Source: Erinaceus europaeus (lineage: Eukaryota > Chordata > Mammalia > Eulipotyphla > Erinaceidae). Taken from it: a stretch of 64,000 nt of DNA. The notes beneath the pieces were generated by a model that was given only the letters and a program-made list of their open reading frames with translations, was not told where the DNA came from and searched no databases. The stretch lies in contig NC_080176.1 in assembly GCF_950295315.1 (NCBI RefSeq), positions 29,722,109 through 29,786,108 of the forward strand. The letters run 5' to 3'. The translations under genes and the position numbers were made by a program. Of this stretch, positions 19,831 to 30,877 are shown piece after piece (the first letter of the stretch is position 1; each line of letters starts with the position of its first letter).

Positions 19831-20214
19831 AAGTAAATGAAACAAAGCCTGACTTCCTCATGTGTCATCCAAATTCTCCTCCCTCTCACTGACAGAGAGA
19901 AAACAAAGGTTCCTGATCACAAAAGTTCCAGGTTTCTGTGGGACTGAGGGCCAGGGTGCTCTCTGGTCCTAACCATTCCTTAAGTGATAAAGAACCTTGA
20001 CTCTATACATGAGGAAGGAAGGAATGATTTGCTTGAGTACTCCCCAAAGTTGTAGATGTAAGTATTGTGTTCTTCAGAGAACACAATGTGCCCATCACCT
20101 CTTTTGATATCTATTCCTTGATTTGTCTATTCTGTAATAAACTATCACTGTCACCTGCCAAAATGGTTTCATTTGGGAACCAGGTAGTGATCCAATCAGT
20201 ACAACAGCTGCAAG

Positions 20215-20257
<43 letters not shown>

Positions 20258-20569
20258 ACAGACACTTTGCTGTACCACATTTGCACACAATTGGAGTTCA
20301 GTAAGGTTACCACACCTGATGATTTCAGCTGGCCAATGGGAAGCTGGCCCAGCTGTGACCTGTACAGAGTTTAAGAGGAAGAGATATTCACACAGAGGGG
20401 CCTTTTGGAAACTTCTCAGGCCATGAGGGTCCTCTTTCCCCAGCTTTCTCTTCACTTTAACGTCACATCTGCACAATTTCTATCTTATAACTTAATCAAG
20501 AAGTTTGGAACCTGCATACCATTCATGAGAGTCTATCTTGTAATTCCTTCCTTCCTTCCTTTCCTTCTT
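19831..20569. other. Mostly unassigned; (CT)n at 20218-20254
   Basis: Apart from a CT run and a TTCC-rich stretch (20548-20575) I see nothing recognisable. Confidence 0.4.
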
Positions 20570-20575
20570 TCTTTT

Positions 20576-20888
20576 GCCTCTGGGATTATCCCTGGGGCTT
20601 GGTGCATGCACTACAAATCCACTGCTCCTGGAAGCCATCTTTTTTCCCCCATTGCTGTTATTATTGCTATTGTTTTTGGATAAGACAGAGAGAAATTGAG
20701 AGAGGAGTGGAAGATAGAGAGGGGGAGAGAAAGGTAGACACCTATAGACCTGCTTCACTGCTTGTGGAGCAACCCCCCCTCTCCCCCACCCCTGGGGCGG
20801 GGAGGCTGAGGCTCAAACTGGGATCCTTGTGCTGGTCCTTGTGCTTCATACTATGTGCGCTTAACCCGGTGTGCCACTGCCCAGCCAA
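20576..20888 (-). mobile_element. SINE-A, minus strand, long form
   Basis: 'gcctctgggattatccctggggcttggtgc...gaaattgagagaggagtgg...cttaacccggtgtgccactgcccagcc'. Confidence 0.87.
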
Positions 20889-21389
20889 CTCTTGCAATTT
20901 TTTTAAGAAGAAAAGGGATAAAAAAGGCCACCAAAAGTGATGGATTCATCACACAGGCACTTAGCTGCAGCAATGACTCTGTTGGCAAAACAAATGAAAG
21001 AAAGAGACAAAGAAAGGAAGAAAAAGAAAGAAGCATATCATTTCAAATATTGATATTTCTAGCACTTAGGAGTGCAGTAAGTCAGAAATTGTTGTTCAGA
21101 ATCCTCCATAGGCTAGGAAATCCCACTCTTCAAACCCAGTGATTGTTCTGGGATCACTGTGTTTGTGCTCCAGAGGCTTGGACTGATGCCCAGAGACATC
21201 CTGCTGTTGCTGACACTGACTCCTGGCCTCTGGATGAAGAGCTCCCTGCCGGGCTCCTGTGCTTCAGGGGCAGCTCACACTGTGGTCAGTGACCCTGGGA
21301 AATAATCCTGGGCTGAGTCCTACAGGTGGTGGGTTCTGGAAAGAAAGCCAACAGTGAACTAATAAAATCACAACAGAAATCTCACAGGT
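20889..21389. other. No feature seen
   Basis: Contains an AAAG-rich run (20995-21035). Otherwise unassigned. Confidence 0.35.
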
Positions 21390-21394
21390 TGAGT

Positions 21395-21625
21395 GAGGTC
21401 TGGTGGTAGTGCACCTGGTTCATGTTACAATGAGCAAGGGCCCTGGTTCTCCCCAACGCCACTTTTCCCCACAGGGGGAAGTTTTGTGAGTGGTGAGGCA
21501 GTGTTGAAGGTTTATCTCTGTCTCTCTCCCTCTTTACCTCCCCCTCTCCTCTAGATTTCTGGCTGTCTTTATCCAATAAATAAATAAAGATAATAAAAAC
21601 TAAAAAAAACAAAAACAAAAAAATC
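21395..21625 (+). mobile_element. SINE-B
   Basis: 'aggtctggtggtagtgcacctggttcatg...tttatccaataaataaataaagataataaaaac'. Confidence 0.83.
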
Positions 21626-21734
21626 AAACCTCACAGGTACTGAAAGGTCAAATCTGGAATTACAGATATTTAAAGACTCGAATGATAGACCAATAGTTGA
21701 AGTTTTGTGCTCAGTTCATCATCAAAGTCTATCT

Positions 21735-21845
21735 TGTCTTATTTTTTACCACAATAATGATTAGCACTGGCTTATGGTGGTAGCTAGGATTGAACCTGTC
21801 ATGAAAGCCTTTTGTAGAACTACTATGTGTCTCCTCAACCTGCTA
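21735..21845 (-). mobile_element. SINE-C, minus strand, diverged
   Basis: 'gattagcactggcttatggtgg...catgaaagccttttgtagaactactatg'. Confidence 0.6.
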
Positions 21846-22197
21846 GGTGCTTTGCTGGAGTAACTCGTGTCCTGAGTTTTATGCAGACTGCTATTACCAA
21901 CCCCAAATGCTAAGGACTGCATACCAATCACATTAGCGACCTGTGAGATTGACTAGGGAAACACTATGTTCAAGTGAGTGGTTATTGGCTGCTCCCCATA
22001 AAGTCTCCGGCAGTATTTGGAGTCTGGATGCAAAAACATCCACCCTTAGACTTTATTTCATAAGAAGAGCTCTGATTGCAGTGAACTCTCTTTATCTTTG
22101 AATGAGGGTGTCTACTGTCTTCTGAAGACCCTATCTCATATCATTTTTTCTTTTCTCCCTCCCTCCCTCTCTTTCTTTCTTTCTTTCTTTCTTTCAG

Positions 22198-22355
22198 GTT
22201 TATTTATTTATTTATTTATTTATTTATGAGAAAGACAGGAAGGGAGAGAGAAAGAACCAGATAACACTCTGGTACATGTGCTGCTGGGGACCGAACTCAG
22301 GACCTCATGGTTGAGAATCCAATGCTTTATCCATTGTGCCACCCCCTGGACCACT
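22198..22355 (-). mobile_element. SINE-D, minus strand
   Basis: (TTTA)n, 'gagagagaaagaaccagataacactctgg', then 'gagaatccaatgctttatccattgtgccacc', the inverse tRNA-like head. Confidence 0.85.
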
Positions 22356-22360
22356 CTTTA

Positions 22361-22371
22361 TTCCTTCTTTC

Positions 22372-22430
<59 letters not shown>

Positions 22431-22449
22431 TTTCTTTCTTTCTTTCTGT
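22361..22449. repeat. (TTTC)n microsatellite
   Basis: About 20 units. Open frames of 79-99 aa across it are artefacts. Confidence 0.95.
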
Positions 22450-22454
22450 TTTTT

Positions 22455-22738
22455 CCTCCAGGGTTATTGCTGGGGCTCCGTGCCTGCACTACAAATATAC
22501 TTCTCCTGTGGCCATTTCCCGCCTCCCCCTTCAATTTTTTGGATAGGGCAGAGAGAAGTTGAGAGGGGAGGGAAAGACAGAAAGGGAGAGAGAAATACAG
22601 AAACCTGCAGACCTGCTTCACCGCTTGTGAAGTGACTCTCTGTAGGTGGGGCGCTGGGGGATTGAACCAAGATCCCTCAGCAGGTCCTTATGCTTAGTAC
22701 TATGTGCACTTAACCTGGTGCACCACCGCCCACCCCCT
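22455..22738 (-). mobile_element. SINE-A, minus strand, long form
   Basis: 'cctccagggttattgctggggctccgtgcc...tttggatagggcagagagaagttg...cttaacctggtgcaccaccgccc'. Confidence 0.88.
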
Positions 22739-22759
22739 CTTTTCTTTTTCTTACCATTT

Positions 22760-22945
22760 CATTTTTAGTAATATATATATTGAGAGAGAGAGAGAGAGAG
22801 TGAGAGTGAGTGAGAGAGAGAGAGAGAGAGAGGAGAAGCACTGTTCAGCTCCGGTTTATGGTGATACTGGGGGTTGAACCTGGGACTTCAGAACCTCAGG
22901 CATGAAAGACTTTTGCAGAACCACTATGCTGTCTTCTTGGTCCTC
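22760..22945 (-). mobile_element. SINE-C, minus strand, with GA expansion
   Basis: GA run 22784-22832, then 'agcactgttcagctccggtttatggtg...cctcaggcatgaaagac...aaccactatgctgtctt'. Confidence 0.82.
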
Positions 22946-22949
22946 CTTA

Positions 22950-23389
22950 TTTCTTTTCAATGGGGAAGCAGAACACAAGTCCTGTTTCCTTTGTTTTATT
23001 CTGCCTTCATGCATGACCAATTAATTGACCTCCCCCCTCTCACCTTTCAAGGCTTCTCTGAGTTAAAGATGATGCTTGAAAGGGTATTATGACTCAGTCA
23101 TTACAATGACTGTTTGAAAGGGTATTATGACTCAGTCTTCAGGAGTCTTTCCCAAATATATCGGAGGCACACGTATTAGTATTAAGTTTCCTTTCAACTT
23201 TTCACTTGTCAATCAGGACAGTGCTTGCTTATTTGTTCAACCTCTGGTGAACCCAAAGGGGTAAGATGAGTGTCAAGTGTGTCCTAAACTCTGATATCCA
23301 GCTCTGTTGTAACCAACCAGTTCTCAAACTCACTCTGGGAAGACCTGAGCAATCTCAGAATCTAGAATACTCCAGGGCTGTTTTTTTTT
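22950..23389. other. Unassigned; short local direct repeat at 23075-23135
   Basis: 'gaaagggtattatgactcagtc' type sequence occurs twice 36-37 bp apart. Nothing else recognised. Confidence 0.5.
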
Positions 23390-23975
23390 TTCCTAAGTGA
23401 TTAAATAATGAGTAACAGGATTTTAAGATAACAGGGGTACAATTCCATATAGTTTTCACCACCAGAGTTCCTTGTCCCATCCTCTCCATTAGAAGCTTCT
23501 CTATTCTTTATCCCTCTGGGAGCATAGACCAAGGATCATTATGGGGTTCAGAAGGTGGAAGGTCTGGCTCCTGTAATTGCTTCTCTGCTGACATGAGTGT
23601 TGACAGGTGGATCCATACTCCCAGCCTGTTTCTGTCTTTCCCTAGTGGGGCAGGGCTCTGGGGAGGTGAGGTTCCAGGACACATTGGTGAGGTCGTCTGT
23701 CCAGGTAAGTCAGGATAGCATCATAGTAGCCTTTGCAACTTGGTAACTGAAAGGCAGTAAGATATAAAGCAGGGCAAATAGTTTAATAAACAGGAACCCA
23801 AAGGTAAGAGTAGAGCAGATGAAACTAGGGGTCTTCAGGTAGGAGGAAACTAGGAAGTCTACCTTAGGTATATTTCAAGGAGCTTAGTCATTTTTGCCTG
23901 AGCCCGATAGCTAACTAACATGCAGGTGGACTAAAAATATTGTCTGGGAAGATATTGTAAAAGTTGAGAATGTCC
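23390..23975 (-). mobile_element. L1 3' UTR, minus strand (left arm of an inverted pair)
   Basis: The minus strand reads the family 3' UTR from about 23975 down to an A-rich end near 23390, with landmarks 'cccagcctgtttctgtctttccctag' and 'gaaggtggaaggtctggct' on the plus strand. It abuts a plus-strand copy of the same UTR. Confidence 0.75.
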
Positions 23976-24578
23976 CATATTCTCTTTTCTGATCCAACTT
24001 TCTAGCCCTTATTCCAGCCATGACACCATCTCCTCAGATAATAACTTGGGTCCACCTGCATATCAGATGTCAGGTGCAGGCAAAAACTAGTCAAGTCATG
24101 GGCCCCTTGGAGTATACCTAAAATAAACGTACTAGCTTTGTCCAAAACGGAGACCCCCAAATCTTCATCTGCAATATTCTTGCCATTATGTTCATGATTA
24201 GTCAACAATTTGTTCTGCTTTGTATCTTAACTCTTTTTCAGCCACCAGGTTCCAGATGCTAACATGATGCCAGACTGACTTCCCTGGGCAGACGACCCTA
24301 CCAATGTGTCCTAGAGCCCTGCTTCCCCAAAGCTGAGCTCCACTTGAGAAAGAGAGAGACAGGCTGGGAGTATGGAACAATCTGTCAAAGTCCATGTTCA
24401 ATGGGGAAGCAATTACAGAAGCCAGACCTTCAACCTTCCGCACCCCATAATGATTCTGGGTCCATACTCCCAGAGGGATAACAAATAGGAAAGATACCAA
24501 TGGAAGGGAATCAGATACGGTGGTGGGAATTGTGTGGAATTGTACCCCTCTTATCCTTGTCAGTGTTTCCATTTTATA

Positions 24579-24605
<27 letters not shown>
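23976..24605 (+). mobile_element. L1 3' UTR, plus strand (right arm of an inverted pair)
   Basis: Reads 'gccaccaggttccagatg', 'agccagaccttcaacc', 'gatacggtggtgggaattgtgtgg' and ends in 'ttataaataataataataa'. Together with 23390-23975 it makes a diverged inverted repeat with arms of roughly 600 bp and almost no spacer. Confidence 0.75.
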
Positions 24606-24609
<4 letters not shown>

Positions 24610-25249
24610 TGGTTAAAATAAGTGTTTTTAAATTCCTTTCAGCAGACCAGTGAAACCATACAGAAGCTTATAAGAACACTCTCGTGTGAATTCTGATGCT
24701 AGTTTTGAACCTAGATTATGCAGCTCAAAATCCAGCCTCTGACCACAGTCTCTAGGCACTGGAGAGAGAATCATTCTAGTGTAGTCCACTCTCGGACACT
24801 TTAATCCTTGTGATTTGTTTGCTTTGCTTTGTTTCTTTGCTTTTAGTAATTCTGGAATTCCATGTGCATCCTCCTCATGTTGACACCGCTAACTGAACCA
24901 ATGACTGTGCAAACTGATGGAAATATTCTGGACAGTGTCTTGAGATGCTGAGGGAAGTAATGTGTTCTTCCCATCATCTGGATTCAGTGTGACACTTTGG
25001 GGCCATTATCAACAATCACTGTGGATGCCTGAAGCTATGGGGGATAGCTAACTCAGATGCTGAGAAAAAGAACCAGATGTTTGCAGAAAGACTTGGACAT
25101 AGGACTGTCCTTTATATATATATAGTTGGGATCTAGCTTCAATGTATGTAGTATCTCTGGCATCTGTATTTGTATGTAACTTTCTCCCGCAGTTATGAGG
25201 GTTCCCCCCCCAGGAATATTTTCATCATGTTGCCCACACAAAATATAGC
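24606..25249. other. No feature seen
   Basis: Single-copy-looking DNA. A short ATATAT run at 25113. Confidence 0.35.
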
Positions 25250-25425
25250 TATTTGTTCATTCATTCATTCATCATTCATTCATTCATTCATCATTCATTC
25301 ATTCATTCATTTTTACCAGAGCACTGCTCAGATCTGACTTATAAGCCTGTTCGGGATTGAGTCTGGGATCTTTGATGCCTCAAGCATAAAAGTCTTTTTG
25401 TAAAACCACTGTGCTATCTTTACAA
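25250..25425 (-). mobile_element. SINE-C, minus strand, with (ATTC)n tail
   Basis: (CATT)n at 25256-25310 followed by 'agagcactgctcagatctgacttataagc...cataaaagtctttttgtaaaaccactgtgctatc'. Confidence 0.78.
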
Positions 25426-26440
25426 AGTTCTCCTGGTTATTTCATGAAGCATCAGTGATATCCAGCTTGGTGCCAAGCCTTGTGTCCTGTCTTTTGCTAA
25501 TGAAATAGTGTTGCTATCTGTTGCTAGTGTTTTCCATCTCTCCACTTCACTTTCCAGAAAAAGAGACAGAGAGAGGGAGAGAGAGGGAAAGAGACAAAAA
25601 ATGATGATAGTGTTTTAGGATACATATGGTAAATATATAAACAAAGTGTTCCTGACACCCAGAAGAGAGATGTTTCAAATCTGTCTGAGTTTCCCAGAGG
25701 CCATACCATTTTAAATAAGCCTCATGGGAGGTCTGCAGAAGGCAATATTGGGTGAAGAAGGAGGAAAAGTCCAAAGTAAAGAGAACAGAGCATGTAGACA
25801 GGAAACAGATAGGAAACTTGAAAAATAGGAGCTTATGATGATATATTCAAAATCACAGTAATTAATTCCTACTAGACAAGGAGATTTGGAAAGCTGGATG
25901 GTGCCAAATGTTCTGGAGACAAGAGAGGCTGCAGATATTGGTGCAGCCATGCATCTTGGAGGACAGTCTGTCAGGGTTTTAGTCACGTGAAGGACACTTG
26001 CAATTCTCTGCTCAGCAGTTCAGCTTCTGAGCTTCTGTCTCCTAATGGCAGTCCGCAGTCGTATACAGCTCCACTGCAGCATTTTTGATGGCCCTGGTGA
26101 GTGAGAGACAGCCCCTGGCACCTACAACAGTGGGTGATGCGTTAACACTGAAAGTGGAGGAAGAGAGAGAGACAGAAGAGATTAAAGTGGGGTGCCAGGC
26201 ACTACTGACAAGGCAATGAATCTCGGCCGAAAGGGTATACTGTTTTCTGAGTCTGAAAACTATTAGTGTCTCAGCTGCTTTGTGATGGACTTGGATATCA
26301 GGGCAAAAGGGCAGGTCAACTGGTGGAAAGAATGATTGAAGCAGTCATAGGAAGGCAGACTTTATTTTAGAAGGAACTCAAGCGGAGTTACAGAGTGGAC
26401 AATGGCATTATGTTTAGGTTAAAAAGGATTTATATATTTA
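25426..26440. other. No feature seen
   Basis: 1 kb of mixed DNA with a purine-rich patch (25560-25600). Possibly very old repeats. No gene recognised. Confidence 0.35.
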
Positions 26441-26470
26441 TTAATGAGAGGAGAGAGAGGGAGAGGGAGG

Positions 26471-26512
<42 letters not shown>
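26441..26512 (+). repeat. (GA)n microsatellite
   Basis: GAGAGA run with GGGAGAGGGAGGGGG interruptions. Confidence 0.93.
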
Positions 26513-26560
26513 AAAGGTCATTTTGGCATTCAGGACACCATGCTTAAGAATTCAGTGTCT

Positions 26561-26757
26561 GGGCCGGGCACATGCTGTAGTGCACAAGAACCCAGATTCG
26601 AGGCCCAGTCCCCACCTGCAGGGGGAATGCTTTGCAAGTGGTGAAGCAGTGTTGCAGGTGTCTCTCTTTCTCTCCCTCTCTATTACCTCCTTCCCTCTCG
26701 ATTCCTGGCTATTTATATCCAGTAATAAAATAAAGGTAATAAAAATTATAAAAAAGA
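26561..26757 (+). mobile_element. SINE-B with target duplication
   Basis: 'gggccgggcacatgctgtagtgcacaag...tccagtaataaaataaaggtaataaaaattat'. AGAATTCAGTGTCT (26547-26560) and AGAATTCAATGTCT (26758-26771) flank it with one mismatch. Confidence 0.88.
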
Positions 26758-26815
26758 AGAATTCAATGTCTTAGCCATTGTACTACTTCCTTGGCCATCA
26801 AATTTAAATTCTTTT

Positions 26816-27020
26816 AAAATATATTTATTTATTGGATACAGACATAAATTGAGAGGGAAGAAGGAGATAGAAATGGAGAAAGAAAGACACCTGCAGCAGT
26901 CCTATACTACTCACTCACAAAGCTTCCTCCCAGCAGGTGGGAACCAGGGGGCTTGAACCTGGGTCCTTGTGCACTGGAACATATCTGTCTTCCCTTCCTA
27001 GCATACCATCACCTGACCCC
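26816..27020 (-). mobile_element. SINE-B, minus strand
   Basis: 'atatatttatttattggatacagacataaattgag...gcttgaacctgggtccttgtgcac...cataccatcacctgacccc'. Confidence 0.83.
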
Positions 27021-27034
27021 TAATATTTGCATTT

Positions 27035-27345
27035 TTTTTGCCTCCAGGGTTATTGCTGGGGCTCAGTGCCTGCACCATGAATCCACTGCTCCTGGAGGCC
27101 ATTTTTCCCCCTTTTGTTGCCCTTGTTGTTGTAGCCTTCTTGTGGTTATTATTGTTTTTGTTGTTGTTGTTCGTTGTTGGCTAGGACAGAGAGAAATGGA
27201 GGGAGGAGGGAAAATAGAGATGTGGAGAGAAAGATAGACACCTGCAGACCTGTTCATCGCCCGTGAAGCGACTCCCTTGCAGGTGGGGAGCTCCTTGTGC
27301 TTTGCGCCACATTTGCTTAACCCACTGTGCTACCCTCCGTCCCCC
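27035..27345 (-). mobile_element. SINE-A, minus strand, long form
   Basis: 'gcctccagggttattgctggggctcagtgcc...ttgttgcccttgttgttgtag...ccacatttgcttaacccactgtgctacc'. The B-box part is deleted after 'gtggggagct'. Confidence 0.88.
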
Positions 27346-27790
27346 CATTTGGATTTTCAAGCCAATCACTCAAATAGCAGTAGCTTGAGGGACTGTCTCA
27401 GAGGATGCTTACTGAAGGCCATGAGAACCCTCTCCCTTGAACTCCTGAAATCTCTGCACAAAATGCATCCTAGCAATGGTCACAGGACCTCCAGGATTAG
27501 CTGCATTTTCTTCTCCATACTTGAGTTAAATTTAAATGGCTGTGCTGTGAGCAAAGTCACTCAGATACTCTGTCAATTCCTCAGGAAAGCAAAGCCAAGA
27601 AACTCTCGCCACTACCTCACATCTAGCCAAGACCCACAAACTCAATAAAGCTAGGGCACAGGATGGACTGAGTAAAAAGACTTTGATTTTCACTTTGCAC
27701 TTTTTTGGGGAGCAATAAAAATAGCATTTTAAAAAATTGTTTTATTATTTCTATATATATCTTTTTACTTAATATATATTTTAAAATTAT
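27346..27790. other. No feature seen
   Basis: A 123-aa frame (27277-27648) crosses from the SINE into this stretch and has no recognisable domain. The DNA turns AT-rich near 27730. Confidence 0.35.
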
Positions 27791-27794
27791 TATT

Positions 27795-28075
27795 ATTATT
27801 ATTATTAATTTTCTCTTTTGTTGCCCCTTGTTTTATTGTTGTTGTAGTTATTATTGTTGTTGTTGATGTCTTTGTTGTTGGATAGGACAGAGAGAAATGG
27901 AGAGAGGAGGGGAAGACAGAAGGGGAGAGAAAGACACCTGCAGACCTGCATCACCGCCTGTGAAGCGACCACCCTACAGGTGGGGAGCTGGGGGCTCGAA
28001 CCAGGATCCTTGTGCCAGTCCTTGCACTTCGTGCCACCTGTGCTTAACCCACTGTGCTACCACTCTACCCCCCCT
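27795..28075 (-). mobile_element. SINE-A, minus strand
   Basis: 'tctcttttgttgccccttgttttattgttg...ggctcgaaccaggatccttgtg...cttaacccactgtgctaccactctaccc'. Confidence 0.9.
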
Positions 28076-28077
28076 AC

Positions 28078-28228
28078 TTAATCTTTTAATGAGAAAGAGA
28101 CATACAGAGAGAAAGCACTGCTCAGCTCAGGCTTATGGTTGTGCTGGAGATTGTGGGAGTTTGGATCCTTAGGTTTGAGAGTCTTTTGTAGAACCATTAT
28201 ACTGCCTCCCCATCCCATTTTATCTTTT
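28078..28228 (-). mobile_element. SINE-C, minus strand
   Basis: 'gaaagcactgctcagctcaggcttatggttg...gtttgagagtcttttgtagaaccattatactgcc'. Confidence 0.78.
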
Positions 28229-28229
28229 C

Positions 28230-28435
28230 AGAAATATTTATTTATTATTTATCTTATAGGACAGAGAGAAACTGAGAGAGTTGTGGGGAGATAGAGAATG
28301 AGACAGAAAGACACCTGCATCCCTGCTTCACTAATTATGAAGTTTCTCCCCTGCCGGTGGGGACCAGGGGCTTGAACCCAGGTCCTTGTCCACAGTAATG
28401 TGTGTACTCAACCAGGTGCATCACCAGCTAGTCTC
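28230..28435 (-). mobile_element. SINE-B, minus strand
   Basis: 'aaatatttatttattatttatcttataggacagag...gcttgaacccaggtccttg...caaccaggtgcatcaccagc'. Confidence 0.82.
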
Positions 28436-29028
28436 CAAAATTGCATTTTAGATGTGCTATTACTAACTCTATGTATTATGGGGTTATTATAATGTTAAGA
28501 GGAAGTAGAGTTGTGTATTTTTAAGTTAACTCTGTGAGGATAAAACATGCCTTTTTTATTTTCAGTCTCTGTTGAATCAGCCAAAACCAGGACCTGAACT
28601 AATCAAAGAAAAGATGTGACCTACAGTAAGACCCCCCCAGTATGTGATCTGTGTTTTTCACTTTTCAGAACTGAGTTTCTTCATCCTTTTCACAACTGCT
28701 CTTGTTCCCATCACAACACCTTTCTCTAGAAGTCAAGAGGAAAGAGATGATAACTTCTTTTGGGGGGCTTTCCTGGGGCTTAGTGTCTGGAAATGAATTA
28801 GTGTGATTGACTCATCATTTCAATGAACTTAAAAGACCCATGGATACCTCAACAGATGTAGTCAAGACCCTCGACGCCAATCCAACATCTGCCGCAGATA
28901 AGTTTAAGCAACTTGGGACCAGAGAGGCACTTTTTGAGGTGGAGAAGGATATCTAAGTAAATTACAGCCAACATCAGTTTTGATGGTTAAAGGTTAAACG
29001 TTTTCATCCAAAAATCAAACCTAAGACA
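28436..29028. other. No feature seen
   Basis: Single-copy-looking DNA up to the solo LTR. No frame of note. Confidence 0.35.
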
Positions 29029-29033
29029 GAGAT

Positions 29034-29576
29034 TGTTAGTGAGCGAAATCAAACCACCATCCACTGCAAGGAAGCAAAAGATGTTTATTCACGAATTCGA
29101 AACCAGGCCGAGAGGTGACTGACAGCAGTCCACCAACTCGACCCCTAACAGGGCTCAAACCACACAATTTATAGGATTTCTGAATACACTCAGGGAGGGG
29201 GAACACATTACCTTATCAATCTATATCCAATAACATGCTACAGAAAACGCAGAATCCAATCATTTCAAACCTAGCAAAAAGCATGATCCATTCAAAGCAA
29301 AGCGCGGGCTAGTTTCAAACATTGCAAAAATCACACAACCAATAGAATCTAGCCAGGTAGGGTCACCACATCCTCCCGCCATCAGCTGCCCCTTCCTAGA
29401 AAATAATTTCCTTGTGCAAAGGCCCTGATAAGCCTTGCCTGTTTGCAGGGTCTTGGTAAACAACCGGTGGCTTAATGATTAGGTCCTGTTTCTAGAGGAA
29501 AGGGCAAGGAATTTTCCATCTCACACTAAGCAGAAAAGCAACTATACTTAAAACTTTAAAACTACTGCACCTAACA
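29034..29576 (-). mobile_element. Solo LTR, minus strand, with 5-bp target duplication
   Basis: Read on the minus strand it starts TGTTAGGTGCAG and ends CTCACTAACA, so the ends form an inverted TGTTAG/CTAACA. The sequence GAGAT flanks both sides (29029-29033 and 29577-29581). Internally, on the minus strand, there is a TATA box CCTATAAATTG followed by a polyadenylation signal in TTCGTGAATAAAC. The length is 543 bp. No internal retroviral sequence adjoins it, so it is a recombined solo LTR. The R-region motif TTCGTGAATAAA is shared with the LTR at 17387. Confidence 0.87.
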
Positions 29577-29584
29577 GAGATGTC

Positions 29585-30035
29585 TCTTAGCAGATAGTCT
29601 ACGAGTGTGATGGGAGGGGGGAGAAAAAACAAATTCAAGGCACTGAGATTGTCTTGATTAGAGGTGACAGGATTGTGCAGGGTTTAGAAGGGACTGCTGA
29701 GGGACAGGAGATACTTGGAGGGTACCACCCAGGAAATGGGAGTGGTGACAGGTGTGGTTGGAAAGGTGGACGTGGGGCTTGTGTGTTACAAGCTAGACAT
29801 GTGGGCATGGCCTCTATCTCTCTCTGCCTAGTTCACTATGTGAGTAAAAGTTCTTCTCTTCTCTCTCTGTCTTTCTCTCTCTAGCTATGTGGGCCTCCCA
29901 TCAAGATGTGAGTAAGGGGCTTCTCTCTCTCTTTCTCATTCTCTCTTCCTTTCTCTCATTTTCCATCTCTCTCTTGGCCTAAGATGTGAATGTTCTCAGT
30001 TTTCCTGAATAAAGTTTAAAATTCCTGAAAATCAT
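29585..30035 (+). mobile_element. Possible LTR-like block next to the 29034 LTR
   Basis: Pyrimidine-rich tracts, repeated AAGATGTGAGTA/AAGATGTGAATG and a terminal CCTGAATAAAGTTTAAAATTCC suggest an LTR 3' half. No firm ends or duplications are visible. It could also be ordinary non-coding DNA. Confidence 0.28.
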
Positions 30036-30054
30036 GCTCTCTCTTCAATTCTTT

Positions 30055-30270
30055 TTTTTAAAAAGTTTTAATTATTTTTTATCTTTATCTATTGGATAGA
30101 GACAGCCAAAAATTGATAGGGAAGGGGGGTTATAGGAAGGGAGAGATACAGAGAGAGACACCTGCAGTCCTGCTTCACCACTTGCAAAGATTTCCCCTGG
30201 CAGATGGGGACAGGGGGCTTGAACCCAGGTCCTTGAGCACTGTAACATGTATAATTTTTTTTTGTTGCCT
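30055..30270 (-). mobile_element. SINE-B, minus strand
   Basis: 'aaagttttaattattttttatctttatctattgg...cttcaccacttgcaaagatttcccctgg...gcttgaacccaggtccttgagcac'. The head end is eroded. Confidence 0.8.
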
Positions 30271-30274
30271 GGCT

Positions 30275-30863
30275 GGGAATCTCTACTCAATTCTTTGTTG
30301 AGATAATGCATGACAGACAGACTTTTAAATGTTGAGGGTGTAAATGCTGGGCTGTCTCCCTCCCTCCCCAATACAGGACTACTGCAACACAAAACAAGCC
30401 AAAACAAACAAACAGAAAACCTGTATATTGACTTGTGTGTTAATTTAGATAGAAGACAATCAAGAATAAACAGATCCAATTAACAGAAGCAGTGAGAGGT
30501 CTTCTTGAAGTTTCCTTTCACTGACTAACAGTCTTCTGAGAAATGTAGCTGCTGTAAGTCCCCTCTCCAGAGGACATCTATGGTCATGAAAATGACAGAA
30601 AGTCTGTACTGAGATGAGTCTGCATAAACCTTCCTAAATTCAACTGTTAAGGAAATCTGCTGTGTAAACCAAGAAATGGGGGGGGGGGGAGATGATAGAG
30701 CATTTCCAAAATTTTAGCCTCAGAATATGTGCTTGTAATATGATTGTGTTGTGTTTGTAAGAAGGCCTTGACAGAGAACAGAATAATTGAGGATAAAGGG
30801 TTAAGGATGTGTAGAAAGACTGAGTCTGAACAGAAAGTTTTGAGTCAGAGCAGGTGGTCGTGT
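30275..30863. other. Unassigned; may hold the left part of an old LTR
   Basis: From about 30750 ('gttgtgtttgtaagaaggcc') the sequence could be the upstream part of the LTR-like block at 32064 once the intervening SINEs are removed. Tentative. Confidence 0.3.
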
Positions 30864-30877
30864 AAAAGTAGAAGGTC

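Noticed and set aside
28860..28960. Possible processed-pseudogene piece ('gccgcagataagtttaagcaacttggg')
   Set aside because: No frame of useful length and no family recognised. Could be any old non-coding DNA.
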